NCBI GenBank assembly: GCA_943369485.1 | Contig: CALRNH020000007.1 | Location: 1-64,000, forward strand | Direction of reading: 5' to 3' | Length of the DNA stretch: 64,000 nucleotides | Source of the DNA: ATX-6F1 sp943369485 | GTDB lineage: Bacteria > Cyanobacteriota > Cyanobacteriia > PCC-6307 > Cyanobiaceae | Part shown: piece by piece, positions 16,754 to 30,305 of the stretch | Position numbering within the stretch: position 1 is the stretch's first letter | Layout of the letters: the number at the start of each line of letters is the position of its first letter | Translations under genes and position numbers: made by a program | The notes under the pieces: model-generated | Told to the model about the DNA's origin: nothing | Database searches by the model: none | Seen by the model: only the letters and a program-made list of their open reading frames with translations

Positions 16754-18229
16754 TCAGTAGACCTCCAGCACCGGACGCCCCGGTGCAGGGACCTCCAGCC
16801 TGATCGTCTCGGCCCGGCGGGCCGACTCGCCGCAGCTTTTCGGGGTGGGGAAGATCTTGCCCGGATTGGCGCGGCCCTCAGGGTCGAAGGCGCGGCGCAC
16901 CAGCTGCATGGTGGCGAGATCATCCGGGGCGAACATCCAATCGAGGTAGCAGCGCTTGTCGGAGCCGACGCCGTGCTCGCCGGTGATGCTGCCGCCGGCC
17001 TGGACGCACAGCCGCAGGATCTCCCCCCCCAGCTCCTGCACCTTCGCCTCCACCCCCGCCTCGTGGCGGTCGTAGAGAATCAGCGGGTGCAGGTTGCCGT
17101 CGCCGGCATGGAACACATTGGCCACCCGCAGGCCAAAGGCGGCGCTGAGCCCATCGATCGCCGCCAGCACCGAAGGCAGGGCGCTCCTGGGCACGACGCC
17201 ATCCTGGACGTAGTAGGTGGGGGTGATGCGGCCCACCGCCGCGAAGGCCGCCTTGCGGCCTTTCCAGAGCAGGGCACGATCAGCCGCATCCACCGCCTGG
17301 CGGATCGAACGGGCCCCTGAGCGGAGGCACAGGTCGCGGGTCAGGGCAGCGGCGGCAGCCACTTCCCGGGCCTGGCCGTCGAGCTCGATCAGCAGCACCG
17401 CCGCCGCATCACGCGGGTATTCATCCGCGCCGAACAGATCATCCACGGCGTTGAGCGTGAAGTTGTCCATGATCTCCATCCCCGCCGGCAGCACCCCGGC
17501 GGCCGTGACCGCCCGCACGGCCTCGCCGGCCGCCTCCATGGAGGCGAAATCCGCCAGCAGCACCTCCACCGACTGGGGCGCCCGCAGCAGCCGCAGGGTG
17601 ATCGCGGTGGCGATGCCCAAGGTGCCCTCGCTGCCGATGAACACACCGCGCAGATCAAGGCCGGGCATTTCCGGCAGCGGCCCGCCCAGGCGGGTGATCG
17701 TGCCGTCGGGGAGCACCACCTCCAGCTCCAGCACATGGTTGCTGGTGACGCCGTACTTCAGGCAGTGCACGCCGCCGGAGTTCTCGGCCACGTTGCCGCC
17801 GATGGAACACACCACCTGGCTTGAGGGATCGGGGGCGTAGTAGAAGCCCTCACCGGCCACGGCCCGGGTGACCCAGCTGTTGATCACCCCGGGCTCCACG
17901 GTGATCCTCTGGTTGGCCAGATCCACCTGCAGCACCCTGCGCATGCGGCTGGTGACCACCACCACCGCCCCCTGCTCGTCCACCGCCCCGCCCGAGAGGC
18001 CGGTGCCGCTGCCCCGGGCCACGAACGGCACCCCCAGTTCATGACAAGCGCTCAACACGGCAGCCACCTGCTCCGTGCTCTCGGGCAGCACCACCAGCGG
18101 CGGCGCCTGGCGGTGCAGGCTGAGGCCATCGCTGTCGTAGGTGAGCAGCTCCTGCGGCCGGGCCACCACCGCCCGATCCGACAGAAGCTCCCTCAGCCGC
18201 CGTTCAATGCGGGACCAATCCGGGGTCAC
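16754..18229 (-). CDS. glcD: Glycolate oxidase, FAD-binding subunit GlcD
   Basis: 491 residues. The FAD-binding domain (about 40-215) shows PFVARGSGTGLSGGAV, MRRVLQVDLANQRITVEPG and NVAENSGGVHCLKYG. The C-terminal oxidase domain has NVFHAGDGNLHPLILYD and ITGEHGVGSDK, conserved in GlcD and D-lactate dehydrogenase relatives. In cyanobacteria this dehydrogenase oxidises glycolate from photorespiration to glyoxylate. The partner subunits GlcE and GlcF are not in the window. It is divergent from hemL, with 77 bp between the start codons. Confidence 0.9.
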   Translation of the reverse strand: MTPDWSRIERRLRELLSDRAVVARPQELLTYDSDGLSLHRQAPPLVVLPESTEQVAAVLSACHELGVPFVARGSGTGLSGGAVDEQGAVVVVTSRMRRVLQVDLANQRITVEPGVINSWVTRAVAGEGFYYAPDPSSQVVCSIGGNVAENSGGVHCLKYGVTSNHVLELEVVLPDGTITRLGGPLPEMPGLDLRGVFIGSEGTLGIATAITLRLLRAPQSVEVLLADFASMEAAGEAVRAVTAAGVLPAGMEIMDNFTLNAVDDLFGADEYPRDAAAVLLIELDGQAREVAAAAALTRDLCLRSGARSIRQAVDAADRALLWKGRKAAFAAVGRITPTYYVQDGVVPRSALPSVLAAIDGLSAAFGLRVANVFHAGDGNLHPLILYDRHEAGVEAKVQELGGEILRLCVQAGGSITGEHGVGSDKRCYLDWMFAPDDLATMQLVRRAFDPEGRANPGKIFPTPKSCGESARRAETIRLEVPAPGRPVLEVY

Positions 18230-18306
18230 GGGCGCGGCACGGGGTAACGGAGAAAACCGGTGCGTACTGTTTTAGGCCAAGATGGCTTCCGGCCTGTCAC
18301 CACCCG

Positions 18307-19659
18307 GTGGCCCTGCCCTCCCAATCGTCTGCGGAACACGCCTTGACTACGGCACCTGCGACTGCTCCTGCCCTGAACACCACCCGTTCCCAGGAACTCT
18401 TCAGTGCCGCCCAGACGCTCATGCCGGGGGGCGTCAGTTCCCCCGTCCGCGCCTTCAAGTCCGTGGGCGGCCAACCGATCGTGTTCGACCGGGTCAAGGG
18501 CGCCTACGCCTGGGATGTGGACGGCAATTGCTACATCGATTACATCGGAAGCTGGGGGCCGGCGATCTGCGGTCATGCTCACCCGAAGGTGATCGGCGCC
18601 CTGCGTAACGCCCTCGGCAAAGGCACCAGTTTCGGAGCCCCCTGCGCCCTGGAGAACCAGCTGGCCCAGATGGTGATCGATGCCGTCCCCAGTGTGGAGA
18701 TGGTGCGCTTCGTGAACTCCGGCACCGAGGCCTGCATGTCGGTGCTGCGGCTGATGCGGGCCTTCACCGGGCGCGAGAAGCTGATCAAGTTCGAGGGCTG
18801 TTACCACGGCCACGCCGACATGTTCCTGGTCAAGGCGGGCTCCGGGGTGGCCACGCTCGGCCTGCCCGATTCCCCCGGCGTGCCCCGCAGCACCACCACC
18901 AACACCCTCACCGCCCCCTACAACGACCTGGAAGCCGTCAAGCGGCTGTTCGCCGAGAATCCCGGTGAGATCGCCGGTGTGATCCTCGAACCGGTGGTGG
19001 GCAACGCCGGCTTCATCACCCCCGAGCCGGGCTTTCTCGAAGGCATCCGCGAGATCACCAAAGATCACGGCGCCCTGCTGGTGTTCGATGAGGTGATGAC
19101 CGGCTTCCGCATCGCCTACGGCGGCGCCCAGGCCAAGTTCGGTGTCACCCCCGACCTCACCACCCTCGGCAAGGTGATCGGCGGCGGCCTGCCCGTGGGG
19201 GCCTACGGCGGTCGGGCGGACATCATGGCGATGGTGGCCCCGGCCGGCCCGATGTACCAAGCGGGAACCTTGAGCGGCAATCCCCTGGCGATGACCGCCG
19301 GCATCCACACCCTTGAGCTGCTCCAGCAGCCCGGCACCTACGAGCGCCTGGAGGCCCTCACCAGCCGGCTGATCACGGGCATCCTGGCGGCCGCCGGCGA
19401 GGTGGGCCTGCCGATCTGCGGCGGCTCGATCAGTGCCATGTTCGGCTTCTTCCTCTGCGAGGGGCCCGTGCACAACTTCGAAGCGGCCAAGGCCGCCGAT
19501 ACCGTGCGCTTCGGCAAGCTGCACCGCGCGATGCTGGAGCGCGGGGTCTACCTGGCACCAAGCGCCTTCGAGGCGGGCTTCACCTCCCTGGCCCACAGCG
19601 ACGACGACATCGACGCCACCCTGGCCGCCTTCCGCTCCAGCTTCGCCCAGATCGCGTGA
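18307..19659 (+). CDS. hemL: Glutamate-1-semialdehyde 2,1-aminomutase HemL
   Basis: 450 residues, a PLP-dependent class III aminotransferase-type enzyme. Typical segments are LMPGGVSSPVRAFKSVGG, GSWGPAICGHAHP, EGCYHGHADMFLVKAG, VFDEVMTGFR and the lysine-bearing TTLGKVIGGGLPVGAYGG. It makes 5-aminolevulinate for chlorophyll, haem and phycobilins by the C5 pathway, so it is essential in a phototroph. The first start is GTG 18307; an in-frame TTG at 18343 is also possible because homologues often begin close to there. The stop overlaps the following transporter gene. Confidence 0.96.
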   Translation: MALPSQSSAEHALTTAPATAPALNTTRSQELFSAAQTLMPGGVSSPVRAFKSVGGQPIVFDRVKGAYAWDVDGNCYIDYIGSWGPAICGHAHPKVIGALRNALGKGTSFGAPCALENQLAQMVIDAVPSVEMVRFVNSGTEACMSVLRLMRAFTGREKLIKFEGCYHGHADMFLVKAGSGVATLGLPDSPGVPRSTTTNTLTAPYNDLEAVKRLFAENPGEIAGVILEPVVGNAGFITPEPGFLEGIREITKDHGALLVFDEVMTGFRIAYGGAQAKFGVTPDLTTLGKVIGGGLPVGAYGGRADIMAMVAPAGPMYQAGTLSGNPLAMTAGIHTLELLQQPGTYERLEALTSRLITGILAAAGEVGLPICGGSISAMFGFFLCEGPVHNFEAAKAADTVRFGKLHRAMLERGVYLAPSAFEAGFTSLAHSDDDIDATLAAFRSSFAQIA

Positions 19660-20834
19660 TCGGGGCCCGTGGTCTGGGCCTGGTGGCCCTGCTGGCAACG
19701 CTCACGGGCTGCGGCCCGGGAGCTGACACCAAGCCCCTGAACCTCAGCGCCGGCCTGCCGGTGGGGGCGGCCCTGGCGCTGACCGGCAACGCCAACGTCT
19801 ACGGCCAGGACCAGCAGATCGGCCTGCAGCTGGCCCAGGAGAGCTTCAAGGGACCGGGCGGCAAGCCGGTTCAGCTGCGCATCGAAGACGGCGGCAGCGA
19901 CGAGCAGGCCGCCTCCTCGGCCTTCAACCTGCTGATCGAGGGGGGCGCCATCGCCCTGGTCGGCCCCACCCTCTCCCAGCAGGCCTTCGCCGCCGATCCG
20001 ATCGCCCAGCGCCGGGGCGTGCCCGTGGTGGCCCCCTCCAACACCGCCAGCGGCATCCCCGAGATCGGCAACTTCATCAGCCGCGTCTCGGCCCAGAGCT
20101 CGGTGATCGCGCCGCTCTCGATCGCCAAGGCGCTCGAACTCCACCCCGGAATCAAGCGGGCGGCGGTGTTCTACGCCCACGACGACGCCTACAGCACCTC
20201 GGAAACCACCATCTTCCAGAAAGCCCTGGCCGCAAAGGGTTTGCCAGCTGTGACGGTGCAGCGCACCCAGCTCAACGACCAGGACTTCCAGAACCAGATC
20301 ACGTCCGCCCTGCGCCTGAAGCCCGATCTGATCGTGCTCTCGCTGCAGGCCGTGGACGGGGGCAACCTGATCCGCCAGCTCAGGGAGCTGGGCTACCGGG
20401 GCGTGATCGTGGTCGGCAACGGCATGAACACGCCGAACATCTACCCGATCTGCCAGCAGCACTGCGACGGCATCCTGATCGCCCAGGCCTACAGCCCCGA
20501 ACTGGACACTCCCGCCAATAGGGATTTCGTGCGCCGCTACAAGGCCTCCAAAGGCGGCGCCATCCCGCCCCAGCTCACGGCCCAGGCGTTCACCGCCCTG
20601 CAGGTGATCACCGAGGCGGCCGATCGCCTCGATCGCCGCCAGCCCCTGGCCAAGCTCAGCCTCAAGGCGGCGCGCGCCGCCCTCAACAGCGAGCTGCTCT
20701 CGGGCCGCTACGACACCCCGCTCGGTGAGATCAGCTTCACCCCCGAGGGGGAAGTGGTGCAGAAGCGGTTCTTCGTCGCCCAGGTGCGCATGGACCCCGG
20801 CGGCCGCAGCGGCCGCTTCGCCCTGCTGAACTGA
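19656..20834 (+). CDS. livK: Branched-chain amino-acid ABC transporter, substrate-binding lipoprotein
   Basis: 392 residues. The N terminus ends in the lipobox LATLTGC, so the mature protein is probably a lipoprotein anchored outside the inner membrane. The type I periplasmic-binding fold shows GAALALTGNANVYGQDQQIG, ALVGPTLSQQAFAADPIA, VVAPSNTASG and GIKRAAVFYAHDDAYS. It captures branched-chain or neutral amino acids, or possibly a related compound. The GTG start (19656) overlaps the hemL stop by four bases. The four following genes complete the transporter, all on the same strand. Confidence 0.85.
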   Translation: MIGARGLGLVALLATLTGCGPGADTKPLNLSAGLPVGAALALTGNANVYGQDQQIGLQLAQESFKGPGGKPVQLRIEDGGSDEQAASSAFNLLIEGGAIALVGPTLSQQAFAADPIAQRRGVPVVAPSNTASGIPEIGNFISRVSAQSSVIAPLSIAKALELHPGIKRAAVFYAHDDAYSTSETTIFQKALAAKGLPAVTVQRTQLNDQDFQNQITSALRLKPDLIVLSLQAVDGGNLIRQLRELGYRGVIVVGNGMNTPNIYPICQQHCDGILIAQAYSPELDTPANRDFVRRYKASKGGAIPPQLTAQAFTALQVITEAADRLDRRQPLAKLSLKAARAALNSELLSGRYDTPLGEISFTPEGEVVQKRFFVAQVRMDPGGRSGRFALLN

Positions 20835-20859
20835 CTGCTGAACGAAAGGGGGGAGGCGC

Positions 20860-21792
20860 TTGGACCATGTGCTGCAGCTGCTGGTGAACGGTCTCTCCAG
20901 CGGCGCCGTCTACGCCCTGTTCGCCCTGGGTTACACACTGGTGTTCTCGGTGCTGGGGGTGATCAACTTCGCCCACGGGGCGGTGTTCACCCTCGGGGCC
21001 TACTTCACCTATCTGCTGATCGGTGGGGGCGTTGGCGCCAATGGCCTGCTGGCGGGCCTGCGCCTGCCCTTCGCCCTGCCGTTTCCTGTGGCGCTGCTGC
21101 TGGCCGGCGTCGGGGCCGCGGCGGTGAGTCTGCTGGTGGAGGCGGCCGCCTTCCGGCCCCTGCGCCGCCGGGGCGCCGACCCGCTCCTGGCGCTGATCTC
21201 CAGCCTCGGGGCCGGAGTGATCCTGGTGAACCTGCTGCAGCTGCTGGTGGGGGCCGAGAGCTATGCGATCCCCACGTCCGCCCTCGGGAACCTGCCGGCG
21301 GCGCTGCGTCTGGGGGGGGCGCAGGTGCGCACGGTGCAGCTGCTGTTGATGGGCATTGCGGCGCTGGTGGTGGTGGCGCTCACCCTCTGGCTGGAGCGCA
21401 GCCGCGGCGGCAAGGCCCTGCAGGCGGTGGCGGAAGATCCGATCACCGCCAGGCTGCTGGGCATCAGCAGCGATCGCATGGTGCAGCTGGCCTTCGCGGT
21501 GAGCGGCTTTCTGGCCGGGGTGGCGGGCGGACTGGTGGGGCTGAGTGTCAGCATCGCCGGGCCCTACTTCGGCATCGGCTACGGCCTCAAGGGCCTCGGG
21601 GTGCTGGTGCTGGGCGGGCTGGGCAGTGTGCCGGGGGCGGTGCTCGGCGGCCTGATCGTGGGGCTGGCCGAGGCCGTTGTGCCGGCGGAGTTCTCCGGCT
21701 TCAAGGACGCCGTGGCCTACGCCTTCCTGTTCGCCGTGCTGCTGCTGCGGCCCCGGGGGCTGCTGGGGCGTCCCATGGTCACCAAGGTCTGA
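20860..21792 (+). CDS. livH: Branched-chain amino-acid ABC transporter permease LivH
   Basis: 310 residues with about eight membrane segments. The front matches LivH permeases (LVNGLSSGAVYALFALGYTL, VLGVINFAHGAVFTLGAY) and the conserved cytoplasmic loop is LLGISSDRMVQLAFAVSGFLAG. It begins with TTG at 20860, five bases after GGGGGGAGG, a strong ribosome site that fixes the start. It pairs with the LivM permease 12 bp downstream to form the transport channel. Confidence 0.9.
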   Translation: MDHVLQLLVNGLSSGAVYALFALGYTLVFSVLGVINFAHGAVFTLGAYFTYLLIGGGVGANGLLAGLRLPFALPFPVALLLAGVGAAAVSLLVEAAAFRPLRRRGADPLLALISSLGAGVILVNLLQLLVGAESYAIPTSALGNLPAALRLGGAQVRTVQLLLMGIAALVVVALTLWLERSRGGKALQAVAEDPITARLLGISSDRMVQLAFAVSGFLAGVAGGLVGLSVSIAGPYFGIGYGLKGLGVLVLGGLGSVPGAVLGGLIVGLAEAVVPAEFSGFKDAVAYAFLFAVLLLRPRGLLGRPMVTKV

Positions 21793-21804
21793 GCGGACAA
21801 CGCC

Positions 21805-22722
21805 ATGCCCCTCGATGCTTCGCTGTTGGTGCAGATGCTGCTGGGGGCGCTGCTGGGGCTCTCGGTGTACCTGCCCCTGCGCAGCGGCCAGCTCTCGCTG
21901 GCGACACCCGGCTTCTATGCCATCGGCGGCTACACCGCCGCCCTGCTCTCGACCCGCTTCAGCGCCCTCGCCGGGGAAGGGGCGCTCTACCCCCTGCCCT
22001 CGCTGCTGCTGGAGCTGGTGGTGGCGGCCCTGGTCGCCGGCGCGCTGGCCCTGGCCATCGGCGGGCCGGTGCTGAAGCTGCGCGGCATCTACCTGGCGAT
22101 CGCCACCATCGCCCTGGTCGAGATCCTGCGGGTGCTCAACCTCAACCTGGCGTTCACCGGCGGCGCCACCGGCATCTTCGCCATCCCGCAACCCTTCGAG
22201 GGGCCCCTGGGCTATCTGCTGCTCACCCTGGCGGTGCTGGCCCTGGTCTGCTGGCTCTGCGCCCGCCTGGAGCGGCTGCGGCTGGGCCGGGCGATGGAGG
22301 CGATCCGCGAAGACGAGTTGGCCGCCGCCTGCATGGGCATCGACACCGCCCGGGTGAAACTGCTGAGCTTCCTGTTCAGCGCCCTGGTGGCGGCGGTGGC
22401 GGGGGTGATCAGCGCCCACTTCCTGAACACCTGGAATGCCCGCCAGGGCAGCTTCGACGCCAGCATCACCAGCCTGGCCTTCGTGGTCTTCGGTGGCTCG
22501 CGCACCTGGCTGGGGCCGGTGGTGGGGGGGCTGGCGCTCACGGCCCTGCCCGAGCTGCTGCGCCCCGTGGGGGACCTGCGGCTGGTGGTCTACGGGCTGG
22601 TGATCCTGCTGGGACCGATCCTGTTTCCCCAGGGCCTGATCACCCTGGAGCTGCTGCGCAGGCTGCGGCAGCGGCTGGGCTGGCCATGGCGCAAGCCCAG
22701 CGCGGAGGCACCGGCCCCATGA
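21805..22722 (+). CDS. livM: Branched-chain amino-acid ABC transporter permease LivM
   Basis: 305 residues. Membrane helices run through LLGALLGLSVYLPLRSGQLS, TPGFYAIGGYTAALLS and LKLRGIYLAIATIALVEIL. The cytoplasmic coupling loop (AMEAIREDELAAACMGIDTARVKL) and the later FVVFGGSRTWLGPVVGGLAL are the LivM hallmarks. It is the second permease subunit of the same importer. Its stop overlaps the LivG start by four bases. Confidence 0.9.
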   Translation: MPLDASLLVQMLLGALLGLSVYLPLRSGQLSLATPGFYAIGGYTAALLSTRFSALAGEGALYPLPSLLLELVVAALVAGALALAIGGPVLKLRGIYLAIATIALVEILRVLNLNLAFTGGATGIFAIPQPFEGPLGYLLLTLAVLALVCWLCARLERLRLGRAMEAIREDELAAACMGIDTARVKLLSFLFSALVAAVAGVISAHFLNTWNARQGSFDASITSLAFVVFGGSRTWLGPVVGGLALTALPELLRPVGDLRLVVYGLVILLGPILFPQGLITLELLRRLRQRLGWPWRKPSAEAPAP

Positions 22723-23542
22723 GCCGCTCAGCGCAGACCAACCCGCCCCCGAACAGCGCCCCCCTGCTGGAGCTCCAGGCCCTGAGCTGCCGCTTCGGCG
22801 GCCTGCGCGCCCTCGATCAGGTGAGCCTGGAAGTGACCAGCGGCGAGATCTTCGGACTGATCGGTCCCAACGGCGCCGGCAAGACCACCCTGTTCAACCT
22901 GATCTCCGGCCTCACCGCCGCCAGCGGCGGCCGCATCCTCTGGCGCGGCCAGCCGATCGGCGGCCTGCGCCCCGACCGCATCGCCCGCCTTGGGCTGGCG
23001 CGCACCTTCCAGAACCTGCGCCTGTTCGCCCCCTTGAGCGCCCTGGAGAACGTGCTGGTGGGGCTCCATGGCAGCGCCCGCACGCCCCTGGTGGCGGGGC
23101 TGCTGGGCAGCGCCAGCTTCCGGCGCCGGCAACGGGAGCTGGAGGCGCAGGCCCTGGAGCTCCTGGAGCTGCTGGAGCTGGGGCCCCTCGCCCAGCAGAG
23201 CGCCGGCAGCCTCTCCTACGGCAACCAGCGGCGCCTGGAGATCGCCCGGGCCCTGGCCACCGGCCCCCGGCTGCTGCTGCTCGATGAACCGGCCGCCGGC
23301 CTGAACCCGGCCGAGAAGAGCGAACTCAGCGGCCTGATCCGGCGGCTGCGGGAGCGCTTCGAGCTCACCGTGCTGATCATCGAGCACCACGTGCCGCTGA
23401 TGATGGACCTCTGCGATCGCCTGGCGGTGCTCAATTTCGGTGAGCGCATCGCCCTGGGCACGCCAGAGCTGGTGCGCCGCGATCCGGCCGTGATCGAGGC
23501 CTACCTGGGGGGCGCCGTCGAGAACGCCGTCGAGGAGGCGCC

Positions 23543-23546
<4 letters not shown>
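22719..23546 (+). CDS. livG: Branched-chain amino-acid ABC transporter ATPase LivG
   Basis: 275 residues from ATG 22719, which overlaps the LivM stop. The nucleotide-binding domain has Walker A GPNGAGKTT, the signature SLSYGNQRRLEIARAL and Walker B LLLLDEPAAGLNP. A LivG-type extension around residues 90-125 (LRLFAPLSALENVL) and the helical C-terminal tail separate it from LivF. It hydrolyses ATP at the cytoplasmic face of the importer together with LivF. Confidence 0.93.
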
Positions 23547-24265
<719 letters not shown>

Positions 24266-24315
24266 AGGGGAAAGGATCCCAATGGGCGCGACTCGCTAGC
24301 CGATCGCCGAGTGAT

Positions 24316-25401
24316 TCAGCCGCCGATCAGGCGGCGCTTGCGCCACTGCAAGGCGCCCCAGGTGATGAACAGCAGCGCCGCCGGCAGCACCGCCACCAGC
24401 ACCACCAGACGGAATTCGTCGACGGCGCCGGGAACGCTGTTCAGCAGGATCTGCTCGAGCAAGTAACAGCCGTAGAGCCCCAGCAGCAGCCAGCCCTCGC
24501 CGCGGGTGATGACCCCACCGCTCCAGAAGATCGGCAGGCAGGCCAGGGTGGTGGCGATCATGATCGGAAAATCGCGGTAGATCATCACCTGCTCCACCCC
24601 CAGGCCCCGGCCGCCGGAGACCACCGCGCAGAGGCCGAGGATCACCAGCTGGTTCAGCAGGTTGCTGCCCACCACGTTGCCGATCGCCAGGTCGCCCTTG
24701 CCCCGGTAGGCCGCCACCAGGGAGGTGACCAGCTCCGGCATCGAGGTGCCGGCGGCCACGATCGTCAGACCGATCACGGTTTCGCTCACCCCCAGACCCA
24801 GGGCGGCGGCCGTCGCCCCTTTGACCAGCAACTGGGAGCCGATCACCAGCAGCACCAGCCCACCGGCGAGCTTGGCTGCGGCCACCGGGGCCGATGCCGC
24901 GCCATCGCCATCGAAATCATCGGCTGCTCCAGCCGGTTCCTCGCGGGCGGACTTGACTTCCCAGAGCAGGTTGATCACCGTGCCCGAGAGCAGCGCCAGC
25001 CCGGCGATCCAGGTGAGCCGCCCGCCCGAGGCCATGCCCCAGGTGGCCATCGAGACACCGAACAGCAACGGCACATCCCGGCGCACCAGACGGCTGTTGA
25101 CCCGCAGGGGCATGACCACGGCGCTGGCGCCGAGCACCACCAGCACGTTAAAGATGTTGGAGCCCACGATGTTGCTCACCGCCAGGGCATCGCCGCCGCT
25201 GCCCCCCTGGGCGGTGGCCAGCAAGCTCACGAACAATTCAGGGGTGCTGGTGCCCAGGGCCACCACCGTCAGGCCAATCACCAACTGCGGGATCCCCAGC
25301 AGCAGGGAGAGGGCCACCGAGCCCGCCACGAACAGCTCGCCGCCGCCGAACAACAGCAAGATCCCCACCAGGATCTCAACGAAACTGAGCGCGTAAGACA
25401 T
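24316..25401 (-). CDS. Calcium/sodium antiporter, CaCA family
   Basis: 361 residues with about ten membrane segments. The two inverted alpha repeats are clear: IGLTVVALGTSTPELFVSLL near residues 42-62 and IGLTIVAAGTSMPELVTSLV near 210-230, which carry the ion-binding acidic residues (PEL). A glycine-rich neighbour repeat (NIVGSNIFN; NVVGSNLLN) follows each. It should exchange Ca2+ for Na+ or H+ across the inner membrane. A central Asp/Glu/Ala-rich cytoplasmic loop lies around 160-170. It stands alone between the liv operon and the orphan binding protein. Confidence 0.9.
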   Translation of the reverse strand: MSYALSFVEILVGILLLFGGGELFVAGSVALSLLLGIPQLVIGLTVVALGTSTPELFVSLLATAQGGSGGDALAVSNIVGSNIFNVLVVLGASAVVMPLRVNSRLVRRDVPLLFGVSMATWGMASGGRLTWIAGLALLSGTVINLLWEVKSAREEPAGAADDFDGDGAASAPVAAAKLAGGLVLLVIGSQLLVKGATAAALGLGVSETVIGLTIVAAGTSMPELVTSLVAAYRGKGDLAIGNVVGSNLLNQLVILGLCAVVSGGRGLGVEQVMIYRDFPIMIATTLACLPIFWSGGVITRGEGWLLLGLYGCYLLEQILLNSVPGAVDEFRLVVLVAVLPAALLFITWGALQWRKRRLIGG

Positions 25402-25492
25402 CGAACCGTTCCGCCAGGGCGCGCTGGAGTGGGTTCAGGCTATGGGGCGATCGGCCGGGGCATGCCGCGTTAGGTGCGGTTCGCGCATCGCC

Positions 25493-26555
25493 TCAGCGAA
25501 AGGGTGGTGAAACCAGCAGACCGCCGTCGCGCCAGAGGCGGTTGGGGCCACGCTCCAGGCCCAGGGGAGAACCCTTGCCCAGGGTGCGCTCGAACAGCTC
25601 GCCGTAATTGCCCACAGCAGCGATCGCCCGGGCGGCGAAGTCGGCGGGGAGGCCAAGTTGACGGCCCAGGTCGCCCTCGAGGCCCAGGAAGCGCCGCAAC
25701 CGGGCTTGGCGGGGATCGGCCCTGGCCGAGGCGGTGCGCGCGGCCAGGTTGGCGCGGCTCAGCCCCAACTCCTCGGCCTCGATCAGGGCGCGAACGCTCC
25801 AGCGCACCGCATCGGCCCAGACCGGATCAGCCTGGCCGCTGGCGGGGGCCATCGGCTCCTTGCTGAGGATGCCGGGGAGCAGGCGGTGGGCGGCGGGATC
25901 GGGGAACAAGGTGCGACGGGCGGCCAGTCCGGAGCGATCGCTGGTGACGGCGGCACAACGGCCCGAGAGATAGGCGGCGAAGGTCTCGTCGGCGTTGCGG
26001 TAGCGGATCGGCACGTAGGTCAGCCCCAGGCTGCCCATGCGATCGGCGAGCACGCCTTCATTGGTGGAGCCACTCACCACACAGACCGTGCGCTCGGCCA
26101 GATCCGCCAACTGTGTGATGCCGCTAGAAACCGGCGCCAGCACACCGCCACCGTCGTAGTAGACGATCGGCGCAAACGACAGGGCGTTGCCGCCGGGCGC
26201 ATCGCGGCTGAGGTTGAGCGTCGTGTTGCGCGAGAGCAGATCCACATCGCCACTGGCCACGGCGGCGAAGCGGTCGTTGCTGCTGAGCAGCTTGAGATCC
26301 AGCTTGGCGGGATCCCCGAGCACGGCGGCCGCCACGGCGCGGCAGATCTCCACATCGAGCCCCTCGAAGCGACCATCGGCGCCGACGCTGCTGAAGCCCG
26401 GCAACTGGCCGTTGATGCCGCAGATCAAGCGGCCCCGTTGCTGGATCAGGCCGAGGCGGCCGCCCGCCAGCGGACCGCCGGAATCGCTGGCGCAGCCGGC
26501 AACGAGCGCCAGGGCCGCCAGCAGAGGCAGCGCCAGGAGCGAAAGAGATTTCAAC

Positions 26556-26566
<11 letters not shown>
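25493..26566 (-). CDS. Polar amino-acid ABC transporter substrate-binding lipoprotein (AapJ/BztA type)
   Basis: 357 residues from ATG 26566. The leader ends with LALVAGC, a lipobox. The type II binding fold starts LIQQRGRLICGINGQLPGFS and continues FEGLDVEICRAVAAAVLGD, DRFAAVASGDVDLLSRNTTL and the AapJ-like YYDGGGVLAPV. Such proteins bind glutamate, aspartate or other polar amino acids. No permease or ATPase of this system is in the window. The gene overlaps the upstream oxoprolinase gene by 11 bp, linking uptake to 5-oxoproline salvage. Confidence 0.82.
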
Positions 26567-30257
<3,691 letters not shown>

Positions 30258-30305
30258 TCGTTCAAGCTCCGCACATCCGACGAAAAGCTGCAGGGATGCT
30301 TATGT

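Noticed and set aside
20737..22419. 560-residue minus-strand frame antisense to livH/livM
   Set aside because: It is rich in Gln/Gly/His/Ala repeats typical of the complement of GC-rich membrane genes, has no domain, and lies fully across two confident permease genes.
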